NCBI RefSeq assembly: GCF_000422365.1
Contig: NZ_AULQ01000009.1
Span: 91,342-155,341, forward strand
Origin: Mesoflavibacter zeaxanthinifaciens DSM 18436
Lineage (GTDB): Bacteria > Bacteroidota > Bacteroidia > Flavobacteriales > Flavobacteriaceae
DNA length: 64,000 bases
Reading direction: 5' to 3'
This document shows, in pieces, positions 16,242-26,152 of this stretch. A model generated the notes under the pieces. That model was not told where the DNA came from, searched no databases, and saw only the letters and a program-made list of their open reading frames with translations. Both the position numbers and the translations under genes were made by a program. How positions within the stretch are numbered: position 1 is the first letter of the stretch; each line of letters begins with the position of its first letter.

Positions 16242-17127
16242 AAGTATTGAAATATTGATAACTCATAAAACTTATTCTGTATAGTTGTAAGATTTTAATA
16301 TTAGGATTTTTACCTAATAAATTAGATTTGATTATAACACCAAAATGCTTGTAGATTAACGAAAACAAAAATAGCAAATGTGTTTTTTTTAAAGTTTCAA
16401 AAAATGCAAGTAAAGTATTTTCATGAGCTTTAATTTTATTTGACTGGTAAATGCATAATAAGCTTTTTGCGGCAATTTCTTTTTTTTGTAAGTAGTCTGC
16501 ATTTTTTTCTATTCCTAAGTGATAAACTTCATTGTCTATATGATGTACATTAATTTTATGTTTTTTCAGTAAAGCACCAAAGTAGTTATCCTGACCATAA
16601 GAAGAATCTTTTATCATTGAGTTAATCATTAAGAAAACTCTTTTTTTTATCATAAAATTAGCAGAAATTATAACCTTAAAAGGTTTTTTGTTTCTCTTTA
16701 AAGCTGGTATCTCTTCATTATTTACCCCATATTTCCAACGTAATGTTTGCTTTGGTCCTGGCGGAGATTTATGATAAGCAAAACCGCCATAAATAGCATC
16801 AAAAATAAAGTTGTTTTTGTTAATATATCTAGAAATAAAATTTTTAGATTTTGGCATAACATCAGCATCTAAAAATAGAAGCCAGTCGTATTTTGCTTTC
16901 TTGGCAAGATGTTGTCTTGTGGCACTTCTTCCATGGTTTTTTTTAGATTTGTAGTAATGTGTATGCTCTAGCTTGGTAATTGAGGCATTTTTAGAAGAGT
17001 AAACTGTACTACAGTCATCTACACAAATGATTTCAAAATCAACTTTACATAATACTAGTTGCTCATAAATTTCAGAAACTAAACTTGTTATATCGTAGTT
17101 ATAAACAGGAATTAATATTGAAATCAT
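16234..17127 (-). CDS. Glycosyltransferase family 2
   Basis: A GT-A glycosyltransferase of 297 residues. The N-terminus MISILIPVYNYD is the family start, VDFEIICVDDCSTVYSSKN holds the nucleotide-binding aspartates, and WLLFLDADVMPKSKNF carries the metal-binding D-x-D. It is inverted within the plus-strand cluster and separated from the oxygenase by a divergent gap of 87 nt. Sugar specificity is unknown. Confidence 0.87.
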   Translation of the reverse strand: MISILIPVYNYDITSLVSEIYEQLVLCKVDFEIICVDDCSTVYSSKNASITKLEHTHYYKSKKNHGRSATRQHLAKKAKYDWLLFLDADVMPKSKNFISRYINKNNFIFDAIYGGFAYHKSPPGPKQTLRWKYGVNNEEIPALKRNKKPFKVIISANFMIKKRVFLMINSMIKDSSYGQDNYFGALLKKHKINVHHIDNEVYHLGIEKNADYLQKKEIAAKSLLCIYQSNKIKAHENTLLAFFETLKKTHLLFLFSLIYKHFGVIIKSNLLGKNPNIKILQLYRISFMSYQYFNTSK

Positions 17128-17214
17128 TAAATGAAGGATTAGACTGTAAAAGTAATTATTTTAAATTAGTTTTAGCTTAAAATATTTATATTGCATTTTA
17201 CAAAATATCAATGT

Positions 17215-18042
17215 ATGACTGATATAGAAACTTCAGAAATAGCCAATTTAATTTTTAATAAAATTCATTCCTCTAAAGAAGAATTAAAACGACTTTATGA
17301 TGGATCAAAAGATGAGATAGGCTTTTTTTTTATTGATGATCTTTTACCTGAAGATTTGGCGTTAAAATTAAATGATATTTTTCCAAAAGAAGAAGATATG
17401 AGATGTTTAAAAAGTTTGAGAGAATATAAATTTATTTCAGCTCAAATGAATAAACATAACAGTCTTTTAGAGAAAGTTTTATACGCGTTTCAGGATGAAA
17501 GAATAATTTCTGAGATATCAAAAATTACAGATATTAAGAACTTATATGCAGATCCTTGTTTATACGCAGGAGGATTATCGATGATGAGAAAAGATAATTT
17601 TTTAAAACCGCATTTAGATAATTCACATGATGCTAATAGAGCAAGGTGGCGAGTTTTAAATTTACTATATTACGTCTCTCCAGATTGGAAACTAGAAAAC
17701 GGAGGAAATTTAGAGATTTGGCCAAATGGAACAGGTGGTAAGCAAATAACTATTGAAAGTAAATTTAATAGATTAGCAGTAATGGCTACACATGATCATT
17801 CTTGGCATTCGGTAAGTAAAGTTGTTGTTAATAAAAGTAGAAAATGCATATCAAATTATTATTTTAGTGATTATCCTTTAAAGGATAACGATAAGTTTCA
17901 TGTCACTACCTTTAGAGGTCGACCTAATGAGTTTATTACTAATCTAATTCTTAAATCAGATAGTAAATTAAGAATGTTAATTAGAAAAATTTTCAAAAAT
18001 GGGATTAGAAAAAACCCGCATATTTATAAAAAAGATAATTAA
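17215..18042 (+). CDS. 2-oxoglutarate/Fe(II)-dependent oxygenase
   Basis: A dioxygenase-type protein of 275 residues of the 2OG-FeII_Oxy fold. The iron triad is H133-x-D135 (LKPHLDNS) and H198 (DHSWHSV), and Arg209 is the probable 2-oxoglutarate ligand in KSRKCISNYYFS. The GGNLEIWPNG loop is typical of prolyl-4-hydroxylase-like members. In this setting it may hydroxylate a sugar or a peptide, but I cannot assign a substrate. I chose the ATG at 17215 over a TTG eight codons earlier. The last 4 nt overlap the convergent ftsE stop. Confidence 0.8.
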   Translation: MTDIETSEIANLIFNKIHSSKEELKRLYDGSKDEIGFFFIDDLLPEDLALKLNDIFPKEEDMRCLKSLREYKFISAQMNKHNSLLEKVLYAFQDERIISEISKITDIKNLYADPCLYAGGLSMMRKDNFLKPHLDNSHDANRARWRVLNLLYYVSPDWKLENGGNLEIWPNGTGGKQITIESKFNRLAVMATHDHSWHSVSKVVVNKSRKCISNYYFSDYPLKDNDKFHVTTFRGRPNEFITNLILKSDSKLRMLIRKIFKNGIRKNPHIYKKDN

Positions 18043-18722
18043 CTTTTACGTTGTACAACTTCAAACACTTTGTTGTCATCACATTTTAATGTTTTGCTTG
18101 GGTATTTTAAAAGTAAAGCATAGTCATGGGTCGCCATTAAAATGGTGTTTCCGTTTTTGTTAATGTCTTGTAGCACTTCCATTACCTCAATACTTGTTTG
18201 TGGATCTAAATTACCAGTTGGTTCATCTGCTAGTATTAATTCTGGCTCGTTTAATAATGCTCTTGCTATTGCAATACGCTGTTGTTCTCCTCCAGATAAT
18301 TCATGCGGAAATTTAAAGCCTTTAGTTTTCATACCTACTTTATCCAAAACGGTTTCAATGCGTTCTTTCATTTTATCTTTGTCTTTCCAGCCTGTTGCTT
18401 TTAAAACAAAGGTTAAATTGTCATTTATGGTTCTGTCGGTTAGTAATTTAAAATCTTGAAAAACAATACCAAGCTTTCGTCTTAAAAAAGGGATTTCTTT
18501 TTCTTTAAGTGTGCGTAAATTAAAATCTACAATATGACCTTCACCTTGTGTTAGTTTTAAATCACCATAAAGCGTTTTCATAAAACTACTTTTTCCAGAT
18601 CCAGTTTTTCCTATTAAATAAACAAAATCACCTTTGTTGACTTGTAAATTAACATTAGATAATACTAAACTTTCTCCTTGAAAAATACTAGCGTCTTTTA
18701 ATTCTAAAACGGTTTGACTCAT
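18039..18722 (-). CDS. ftsE: Cell-division ABC transporter ATP-binding protein FtsE
   Basis: A 227-residue ABC ATPase. Walker A is GKTGSGKSS (38-46), the signature is LSGGEQQRIAIARAL (142-156) and Walker B is LILADEPTG (162-170). The FtsE-type QDFKLLTDRTINDNL segment (89-103) is present. With FtsX it should control periplasmic peptidoglycan hydrolases at division. FtsX is not within the window. It shares 4 nt of overlapping stop codon with the oxygenase gene. Confidence 0.85.
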   Translation of the reverse strand: MSQTVLELKDASIFQGESLVLSNVNLQVNKGDFVYLIGKTGSGKSSFMKTLYGDLKLTQGEGHIVDFNLRTLKEKEIPFLRRKLGIVFQDFKLLTDRTINDNLTFVLKATGWKDKDKMKERIETVLDKVGMKTKGFKFPHELSGGEQQRIAIARALLNEPELILADEPTGNLDPQTSIEVMEVLQDINKNGNTILMATHDYALLLKYPSKTLKCDDNKVFEVVQRKS

Positions 18723-18829
18723 ATTCGATTTTAATTATTTATAACAAAGTAAACAAAATTTTATGTCACAGCCTATTAAAAGGTTTTTATATTAATCTTA
18801 AAGCATTACCTTAGTCATTTTTACAAAAA

Positions 18830-20098
18830 ATGATAAAATTACTACCAACCAAATACCGTATAATTTATCTTATAATTTTTGTTTTAGGACTTTTAAAGGT
18901 CTTAAAAACTGGTGCTATTTTTTATCCAGATAGTTATGCGTTTTTAGATATGCAAATTAACAGGTCACCGGTTTACAGTCTGTTCTTAAAACTGACAACG
19001 ACTGTTTTTGGTGATTATTATGAGGTGCCAGTTTTGGTTTTACAGTATTTGTTTTTTGTATTAGCTATTAATTATTTATTAAAGTCAATCAAATCAAAAA
19101 TCAATTTATCAGCAGTAGGAATTTTATTAATCCAGTTTTCAATTTTAATAAATGGGTTGTACTTTTATTTATCGGTAAATAGAGTGCTTTCTGAAGCTAT
19201 AGTGTTTCCTTTAATTTTAATTTTTATTGCTGAAGTTTTTAAACTATTATCCAATAAAACACTTAAGAGCTCTTATAAACTAATTGTTGTTTTTTTTGTT
19301 CTACTATTTACAAGAGGTCAGTTTTTAGCTTTTTTACCATTATTAATTTTAGCGCTTCTTTATGTTATTTATCAATCTAAAAATTATAAAAAAGGAATCA
19401 TTGTTTTATGCTTAACATTAGCAACACCTTTTTTAAGTAGTCTTTTAGAAAAGACGTATAACAAAGTGGTTATTGGTGAATTTAAAGGTTACGCTATGAC
19501 CTATGTACATTTTATAACAAACCCTTTTTATATCGCTAATACGGAAGATGAAAAGCTGTTTTCTAATCCTGAAGAAAAAGCTTTTTTTAATAGAACATAC
19601 AATCTAATGTTAGATAAAAAAATAACAAGAAACCAAGCTATACAAACCAAATATGTAGATGATTATCTTTTTTTTGAGAACAACTTTTCAAAAATTTGTA
19701 ACGCTTCAATTCATCAGGCTAACATGGATTATTATGGCACGCAAGGGTATAATTATTTAGAACAGCAATACAAGGTAGACCAAATGACATCTAGTATGTT
19801 TTTGCCTTTATTAAAGGCAAACTTTAAAACATGGGTAAGAATGGTTGTAAAAAGCTTTATTAAAGGATTTGGCGGAATACAAATGTGTCTTGCTTTAGGA
19901 TTATTACTCTTATATTGCATTATGTTTTTTAAAGATAATACAATGTTATTTTTAGGAATAGCAATAACTTTAAAGGTTTTAAACGGAATTATCATCGCAA
20001 TGGTCGTACATTCAATTTATAGGTATACTTTTTATTTTGATTGGGTTTTATTATCAGCATTTATTTTAATATTAGATTCTAAAATTAAAAAAGCATAA
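18830..20098 (+). CDS. Polytopic membrane protein, GT-C-like
   Basis: A membrane protein of 422 residues with about ten hydrophobic helices. An early loop with acidic residues, YPDSYAFLDMQINRSPVYS, is consistent with the first periplasmic loop of GT-C glycosyltransferases, but I see no firm family motif. It lies two bases before a DPM-like glycosyltransferase that should make lipid-linked sugar donors of the type GT-C enzymes use, which supports the idea by context only. Confidence 0.55.
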   Translation: MIKLLPTKYRIIYLIIFVLGLLKVLKTGAIFYPDSYAFLDMQINRSPVYSLFLKLTTTVFGDYYEVPVLVLQYLFFVLAINYLLKSIKSKINLSAVGILLIQFSILINGLYFYLSVNRVLSEAIVFPLILIFIAEVFKLLSNKTLKSSYKLIVVFFVLLFTRGQFLAFLPLLILALLYVIYQSKNYKKGIIVLCLTLATPFLSSLLEKTYNKVVIGEFKGYAMTYVHFITNPFYIANTEDEKLFSNPEEKAFFNRTYNLMLDKKITRNQAIQTKYVDDYLFFENNFSKICNASIHQANMDYYGTQGYNYLEQQYKVDQMTSSMFLPLLKANFKTWVRMVVKSFIKGFGGIQMCLALGLLLLYCIMFFKDNTMLFLGIAITLKVLNGIIIAMVVHSIYRYTFYFDWVLLSAFILILDSKIKKA

Positions 20099-20099
20099 G

Positions 20100-21218
20100 A
20101 TGTCTGTAGAGTTATCCATAGTAATGCCATGTTTAAATGAAGCTGAAACCATAGAAAGCTGTATAGCAAAAGCACTAAATTTTTTAAAAGAAAACAATAT
20201 TTCTGGAGAAGTTGTTATTGGTGATAACGGAAGCACAGATGGTTCTCAAAATTTAGCATTGGCTTTAGGTGCTAGAGTAGTAGATGTAAAAGAAAAAGGT
20301 TATGGTAGTGCGTCAAGAGGCGCGATTGAAGCAGCGAAAGGCAAATATGTAATTACTGCAGATACAGACGATAGTCATGATTTAGAAAACCTAATGCCTT
20401 TTGTAACAAAACTACGCGAAGGTTATGACTTGGTAATGGGTAATCGTTTTAAAGGCGAAAAAATTGAAAACTCAATGCCTTTTTTACATCGGTATTTAGG
20501 TAATCCAGTACTGAGTTTTATTGGAAATTTATTTTTTAAAACTAAAATAAACGACTTTCATTGTGGTTTACGAGGTATTAATAAAAAAGCATACCAAACA
20601 CTAGATTTAAAATCTACAGGAATGGAGTTTGCTTCAGAAATTGTAGTAAAAGCCTCCATGTTAAATCTTAAAATAACCGAAGTACCAACTACAGTTTTTC
20701 CAGCGGGAAGAACACGTAAAGCGCATTTAAGAACATTTCCCGATGGTTGGCGTCACCTTCGTTTTTTATTGCTGTACAGTCCAAAATGGTTGTTCCTTTT
20801 TCCTGGGTTGTTATTGTTGTTAATAGCTTTACTTGCAACAATTTATTTGGTTGTTAAGCCAGAAGATAATTTAATAAAATGGTTGCCGGTTTCGTCTTCA
20901 TTAATATTAATTGGGTTTCAGTTTATATTATTTTATGCGCTAACAAAGATTTATGCAACAAATCAAAACCTAATTCCAAGAGGAAAAAACTATAATAACC
21001 TATTTAAATATTTTACTTTAGAAAAAGGTTTGTTAGTTGGATTTTTAATGATTCTTGGCGGAAGCGCAAGTTTACTCTATTGCTTTTTAGCAGAAATTTC
21101 TTCTTTTGAAGTGTTAAAACTCTTAATTCCTTCAGCAATTTTTACAGCGCTTGGTGTACAACTAATTTTGTTTAGCTTTTTCTTTAGTATACTTGGTTTA
21201 GTAGATAAAAAGGATTAG
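20100..21218 (+). CDS. Glycosyltransferase family 2, dolichyl-phosphate mannosyltransferase-like
   Basis: A 372-residue GT2 protein. The N-terminal catalytic domain begins SIVMPCLNEAETIESCIAKA, contains GDNGSTDGSQNLA and TADTDDSHDLENL (metal-binding D-x-D), and FHCGLRGINKKAY in the acceptor region. The C-terminus has about four membrane helices, as in polyprenyl-phosphate glycosyltransferases. It probably makes an undecaprenyl-phosphate sugar donor for the GT-C-like neighbour, whose stop is two bases upstream. Confidence 0.85.
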   Translation: MSVELSIVMPCLNEAETIESCIAKALNFLKENNISGEVVIGDNGSTDGSQNLALALGARVVDVKEKGYGSASRGAIEAAKGKYVITADTDDSHDLENLMPFVTKLREGYDLVMGNRFKGEKIENSMPFLHRYLGNPVLSFIGNLFFKTKINDFHCGLRGINKKAYQTLDLKSTGMEFASEIVVKASMLNLKITEVPTTVFPAGRTRKAHLRTFPDGWRHLRFLLLYSPKWLFLFPGLLLLLIALLATIYLVVKPEDNLIKWLPVSSSLILIGFQFILFYALTKIYATNQNLIPRGKNYNNLFKYFTLEKGLLVGFLMILGGSASLLYCFLAEISSFEVLKLLIPSAIFTALGVQLILFSFFFSILGLVDKKD

Positions 21219-21320
21219 TTAAAGTCTACATTTAATAACTCCGTTTATAATTATTAGTTAAATCTAACGTTAAGCTATTAGATTAATTTATCTTTGATTT
21301 ACAATTTAAAAAACGTGTCA

Positions 21321-24300
21321 ATGTTAGTAAAAAAACAGCTCACCTTTTTAGTGGTTTTTCTATTTTCGGTAGTGATGATGGCGCAACAAACCGCCATTTA
21401 TACAAGTCCTTTAACCGATTATCAAAAAGCACTTCAACTATTTAATAATCAACAATATTTAGCGGCGCAAACCTTGTTTAGTCAGGTTAAAAAGCAAACC
21501 GATAATCCAAATATCGAAAGCGATTGTGCTTTCTATATTGCCAATTCGGCAATTAGATTAAACCAGCAAGGCGCAGATACGATGATGGAAAATTTTGTTG
21601 AAAATTATCCAACAAGTACCAAAAAGAATACAGCCTTTTTAGATGTAGCCGATTATTATTTTGAAAACGGAAAATACGCCTACGCACAAAAATGGTACGA
21701 AAAAGTAGACGAAGCGTCTATGAGTCGAGCAGACCGAGAAAAATTCAATTTTAATAATGGTTACGCTTCATTTGTAACCAAAAATTATAACGATGCTAAA
21801 AAGTATTTAACGCGTGTAGAGACTTCACAAAAATATGGCTCTCAAGCAAAATATTATTTAGGATTTATGTCTTATCAAGGTGATGATTATGATAGCGCCA
21901 ACAAGTATTTTGATCAAGTTAGTGATGACGAAAAGTACAAAGAAAAGCTAAGCTATTACCAAGCCGATTTAAACTTTAAACTAGGTAAGTTTGAAAAAGC
22001 GATAGAATTAGCTAAAGAAAAACTACCAACTAGTGATAGAAATGAAATTTCTGAACTTAATAAAATTATAGGCGAAAGCTATTTCAACTTAGAAAAATAC
22101 AGCGATGCCATTCCGTATTTAAAAGAATACCGAGGTAGAAAAGGCAAGTGGAGCAATACCGATTATTACCAATTAGGTTACGCCTATTACAAACAGAAAG
22201 ATTATGACAGTGCTATTTCAGAATTTAATAAAATTGTAAGCGCAAATAATAGCGTTGCCCAAAATGCTTACTATCATTTAGGCGAAAGTTACGTACATGT
22301 CGGTAAAAAACAAGAAGCATTAAACGCTTTTAGAAATGCATCTCAGATGGATTACGATTTAAAAATTCAAGAAGATGCTTGGTTAAATTATGCTAAAATT
22401 AGTTACGAGATTGGTAACGCTTACCAATCGGTACCACAAGTATTGACAAGTTATTTAGAAAAATATCCTGATACGCAATATAAAGATGAAGTAGAAACAC
22501 TTTTAATAGACTCTTACATTACATCTAAAAACTATAAAGAAGCGTTAGAATTACTAAAAAATAAAAAGAGTTTTGAAAGTAAAGTAGCATACCAAAAAGT
22601 AGCGTTTTATCGTGGTTTAGAATTATATAATGAAGGAAATTACCAAGACGCAAAAGACCTTTTTGAAAAATCTTTAAGCGAGCAACAAGACCAAACCTTT
22701 ACAGCGCGTGCAACATTTTGGAACGCCGAAACGGATTATAATTTAAGTGATTACAACGAAGCTTTAATTGGTTTTAAACAGTTTGAACAGCAAACTGAAG
22801 CGCCTTCAACTAAAGAATATACTAACTTAGATTACAATATTGCTTACACCTATTTTAAACAAAAAAAGTATAGTGAAGCGACGCAGTATTTCAACAGTTT
22901 TATCTCAAAACACAAAGAAGATAAAGTAAGATTGAATGATGCTTACTTGCGTTTAGCCGATGGTTATTTTGTGTCAAGTCGTTATACAGATGCTATTTCG
23001 GCTTACGAAAAAGCAATTGCTGTTGGACAATTAGAAAACGATTATGCGTTCTTTCAAAAGGCGATGAGTTATGGTTACATAAGCCAAGATGCTAAAAAAA
23101 GAAATGAGTTAGAACAGTTTATTTCAACGTATAATAACTCAAAACTACGTGATGATGCGATGTACGCGTTAGGAGATTCTTATGTAAAATCTGGTGACGA
23201 TGCTAAAGCAATTCAGACCTTTGATCGCTTAATTTCAGAGTACAAAACAAGTCCGTTTAACAGCAAAGCACAGTTGCGTCAAGGATTAGTATTTTACAAT
23301 AAAAATGATAACCAACACGCATTGACTAAGTTAAAAGCTGTGGCAGAGAATTATCCAAACTCACCAGAAGCCAATCAAGCGGTCTCTACTGCAAGATTAA
23401 TCTACATAGATTTAGGTCAAGTAGACGCTTATGCTGCTTGGGTTAATACTTTGGATTATGTAGAAGTTACCGATGCCGATTTAGATAATGACACTTACGA
23501 AGCTGCCGAAAAACAGTTTTTAGACAACAATACCAATGCAGCGATTAAACAGTTTAACAACTATTTAAACCAATTTCCTAATGGATTACATGCTAACTCT
23601 GCACATTTCTATTTGGCACAAATGTATTTTAAAAAGGACTTGCCAGATAATGCAAAACCACATTTTGAATATGTTGTAAACCAATCGCAAAGCGAATTTA
23701 CAGAAGAAGCATTGCTACGTTTATCTCAAATTCAGTTAGATCAAAAAGATTGGAATGCAGCAATACCAACGTTAAAGCGTTTGGAAGCCGAATCTAATTT
23801 TCCGCAAAACTCTCTGTTTGCGCAGTCTAATTTAATGCAAGCTAATTATCAATTAGAGCAGTATAGTCAAGCTGTCGCTTACGCGGAAAAAGTACTTGCT
23901 AACACCAATTTAGATAACAAAATTAAAAGCGATGCTTACGTCATTATTGCACGTTCTGCAATTAAAACAAATGATGAAGCTAAAGCTAAAACAGCATATC
24001 AAAACGTTGAAGTAACTGCAACAGGAGAAACTGCTGCAGAAGCTTTGTACTACAGCGCTTATTTTAAAAACAAAGAAGGCAACTATGAAGCGTCTAACGC
24101 AGTAGCACAGCGATTAGCTAAAGATTATTCGGGTTATAAATATTACGGAGCAAAAGGGTTAATCGTTATGGCAAAGAATTTTTATGCTTTAGGCGATGCG
24201 TTTCAAGCGACTTACATTTTAGAAAGTGTGATTAAAAACTTCAGCAATTTTGAAGATGTAAAGACAGAAGCCGAAACCGAATTAGCAACTATAAAAGCAG

Positions 24301-24341
24301 AAGAAGCTAAAACAAATTCTTCTGTAATTACCGAAGATTAA
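21321..24341 (+). CDS. Large TPR protein, periplasmic
   Basis: A 1006-residue secreted protein. A signal peptide (MLVKKQLTFLVVFLFSVVMMA) is followed by tetratricopeptide-type repeats over almost the full length; examples are DYYFENGKYAYAQKWYEKV and YALGDSYVKSGDDAKAIQTF. ATG at 21321 was chosen; an in-frame TTG at 21294 gives a nine-residue extension before the signal peptide. It should act as a scaffold in the periplasm or at the outer membrane. It is followed 30 nt later by an outer-membrane barrel gene, and the two probably form a unit. Confidence 0.85.
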   Translation: MLVKKQLTFLVVFLFSVVMMAQQTAIYTSPLTDYQKALQLFNNQQYLAAQTLFSQVKKQTDNPNIESDCAFYIANSAIRLNQQGADTMMENFVENYPTSTKKNTAFLDVADYYFENGKYAYAQKWYEKVDEASMSRADREKFNFNNGYASFVTKNYNDAKKYLTRVETSQKYGSQAKYYLGFMSYQGDDYDSANKYFDQVSDDEKYKEKLSYYQADLNFKLGKFEKAIELAKEKLPTSDRNEISELNKIIGESYFNLEKYSDAIPYLKEYRGRKGKWSNTDYYQLGYAYYKQKDYDSAISEFNKIVSANNSVAQNAYYHLGESYVHVGKKQEALNAFRNASQMDYDLKIQEDAWLNYAKISYEIGNAYQSVPQVLTSYLEKYPDTQYKDEVETLLIDSYITSKNYKEALELLKNKKSFESKVAYQKVAFYRGLELYNEGNYQDAKDLFEKSLSEQQDQTFTARATFWNAETDYNLSDYNEALIGFKQFEQQTEAPSTKEYTNLDYNIAYTYFKQKKYSEATQYFNSFISKHKEDKVRLNDAYLRLADGYFVSSRYTDAISAYEKAIAVGQLENDYAFFQKAMSYGYISQDAKKRNELEQFISTYNNSKLRDDAMYALGDSYVKSGDDAKAIQTFDRLISEYKTSPFNSKAQLRQGLVFYNKNDNQHALTKLKAVAENYPNSPEANQAVSTARLIYIDLGQVDAYAAWVNTLDYVEVTDADLDNDTYEAAEKQFLDNNTNAAIKQFNNYLNQFPNGLHANSAHFYLAQMYFKKDLPDNAKPHFEYVVNQSQSEFTEEALLRLSQIQLDQKDWNAAIPTLKRLEAESNFPQNSLFAQSNLMQANYQLEQYSQAVAYAEKVLANTNLDNKIKSDAYVIIARSAIKTNDEAKAKTAYQNVEVTATGETAAEALYYSAYFKNKEGNYEASNAVAQRLAKDYSGYKYYGAKGLIVMAKNFYALGDAFQATYILESVIKNFSNFEDVKTEAETELATIKAEEAKTNSSVITED

Positions 24342-24371
24342 GATACAATCATAATTCAATAAAACTAAATT

Positions 24372-26105
24372 ATGTTTAATAACAAAAAGCAAATCATATT
24401 ACTGTTTTTATCTTTGATAACAACCGTAATGTTATTTTCTCAAGAAAGAGATCAAGACACTATAAATACAGATGTTATAGATGTTATAAAGCCATATACA
24501 CCAACCGTTTCGGATGCATTTAAAGTAAAAGAAACACCAACGTTAGATGATACCGAAACTGGTGCAAAAAAAGAAGTGCAATACAATATTTTTTCGTTTC
24601 CTGTAGCATCTACATTTACACCAGCAAAAGGTAAAGCAGCAGTTGTTGACAAAGCAAAAAAAGTGAAATTATACGATAACTATGCTAGTTTAGGTGTTGG
24701 GACTTACACAACTATTGTTGGAGAAGTATTTTTAAATCACGCAATTGGTCGTAATCAGTCTGTAAGTGCTCACGTTGCACATCAATCGTCTCAAGGCGAT
24801 GTAGAAGATGTGTTGACAGATAGTGGTTTTTCAGATTCTAAATTAAATTTAAGCTATACTAATAGAAATAGAGATTTTACCTGGTCTGCTTTAGGCGGAT
24901 TTCAATATCAAACTTACAATTGGTATGGTTTACAGCAACCATTATATGATCAGACAACAGCAGATGGATTGGACGTTGGTCATTCTTATTACACAGCTCA
25001 TGTTGGTGGTGATATTAATTTTGAAGATGCAATTGTTAATGATGGAAGTGTGTTGTTTAGACGATTTGGAGACGATTACAGTTCTGTAGAAAATAGATTT
25101 AAAGCCGATGTAAACGGAACAGTGACCATTCAAGATTTAGATATAAATACAGGCGTTTTTGTAGATTATTTAAGCGGAAGTTTTGACCGTGATTACTACT
25201 CGCCAACCGAATTAAACTATGGTAATTTTCAAGTTGGTGTCAATCCAAAATTACAACTTAAACAAGACGATTTAACAGTAGATTTAGGTTTAAAAGCGGT
25301 TTATTTTAATAATACAGAAGCTAGTGATAGTAAGTTTTTTGTCTATCCAGATATTGCAGCAAGTTATAAATTAGTAGACGAAATTTTAATCGTTTTTGCA
25401 GGAGTAAAAGGTGGATTAATACAAAATAACTATCATGATTTTGCACAAGAGAATCCGTTTGTGTCACCAAATTTATATGTCGTCCCTACAGATCAGCAAT
25501 ACAATGCATTTGGAGGATTAAGAGGAAAATTATCTAGCAATACAAGTTATACGATTAGCGGAAGATATCAAGCCGAAAAAAACAAAACTTTATTTATAAA
25601 TAATGATGTGTTGGCAACAGAACAACCATATACTTATGGTAATTCTTTTGGTGTAACCTATGATAATGTAAATACGTTTAGCGTTGCAGGTGAAGTAAAT
25701 GTAGACGTAAACAGAAACTTTACCTTAGGTTTAAAAGCCGAATATTTTACTTATGATGTTAAAAATGAAGAAGAAGCATGGAATCTGCCAGATATTGAAG
25801 CGTCTTTATTTTTAGATTATCAAATAGACGAACATTGGTTTGCAGGCGCTAACTTATTTTATGTTGGAGAACGTAAAGATTTATTATTTGTGCCAAGTCT
25901 ATTAGCTCCACCAACAAATCAAGTAGTAACTTTAGATAGTTATTTTGATGCTAATGCACATGTGGGTTATCACATTACCGATAGATGGTCTGCATTTTTA
26001 AAGGCAAATAATATTGCTTCTCAAAACTACAATAAGTGGCAAAACACGCCAGTACAAGGTATTCAGATCTTAGCTGGTGCGACTTATAAGTTTGATTTTA
26101 ATTAG
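24372..26105 (+). CDS. Outer-membrane beta-barrel protein, TonB-receptor-like without plug
   Basis: A secreted protein of 577 residues. After a signal peptide (cleavage near LLFSQ, residues 18-22) comes a conserved N-terminal segment, TDVIDVIKPYTPTVSDAFKV, then alternating amphipathic beta strands ending in the phenylalanine-containing terminal strand LAGATYKFDFN. There is no TonB box or plug visible, unlike true TonB-dependent receptors. The gene follows the large TPR gene directly. Partner or ligand not identified. Confidence 0.7.
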   Translation: MFNNKKQIILLFLSLITTVMLFSQERDQDTINTDVIDVIKPYTPTVSDAFKVKETPTLDDTETGAKKEVQYNIFSFPVASTFTPAKGKAAVVDKAKKVKLYDNYASLGVGTYTTIVGEVFLNHAIGRNQSVSAHVAHQSSQGDVEDVLTDSGFSDSKLNLSYTNRNRDFTWSALGGFQYQTYNWYGLQQPLYDQTTADGLDVGHSYYTAHVGGDINFEDAIVNDGSVLFRRFGDDYSSVENRFKADVNGTVTIQDLDINTGVFVDYLSGSFDRDYYSPTELNYGNFQVGVNPKLQLKQDDLTVDLGLKAVYFNNTEASDSKFFVYPDIAASYKLVDEILIVFAGVKGGLIQNNYHDFAQENPFVSPNLYVVPTDQQYNAFGGLRGKLSSNTSYTISGRYQAEKNKTLFINNDVLATEQPYTYGNSFGVTYDNVNTFSVAGEVNVDVNRNFTLGLKAEYFTYDVKNEEEAWNLPDIEASLFLDYQIDEHWFAGANLFYVGERKDLLFVPSLLAPPTNQVVTLDSYFDANAHVGYHITDRWSAFLKANNIASQNYNKWQNTPVQGIQILAGATYKFDFN

Positions 26106-26152
26106 TATTGGCATAATAATTGTTAAATTTGAAATAACAATAAACCTTTAAA

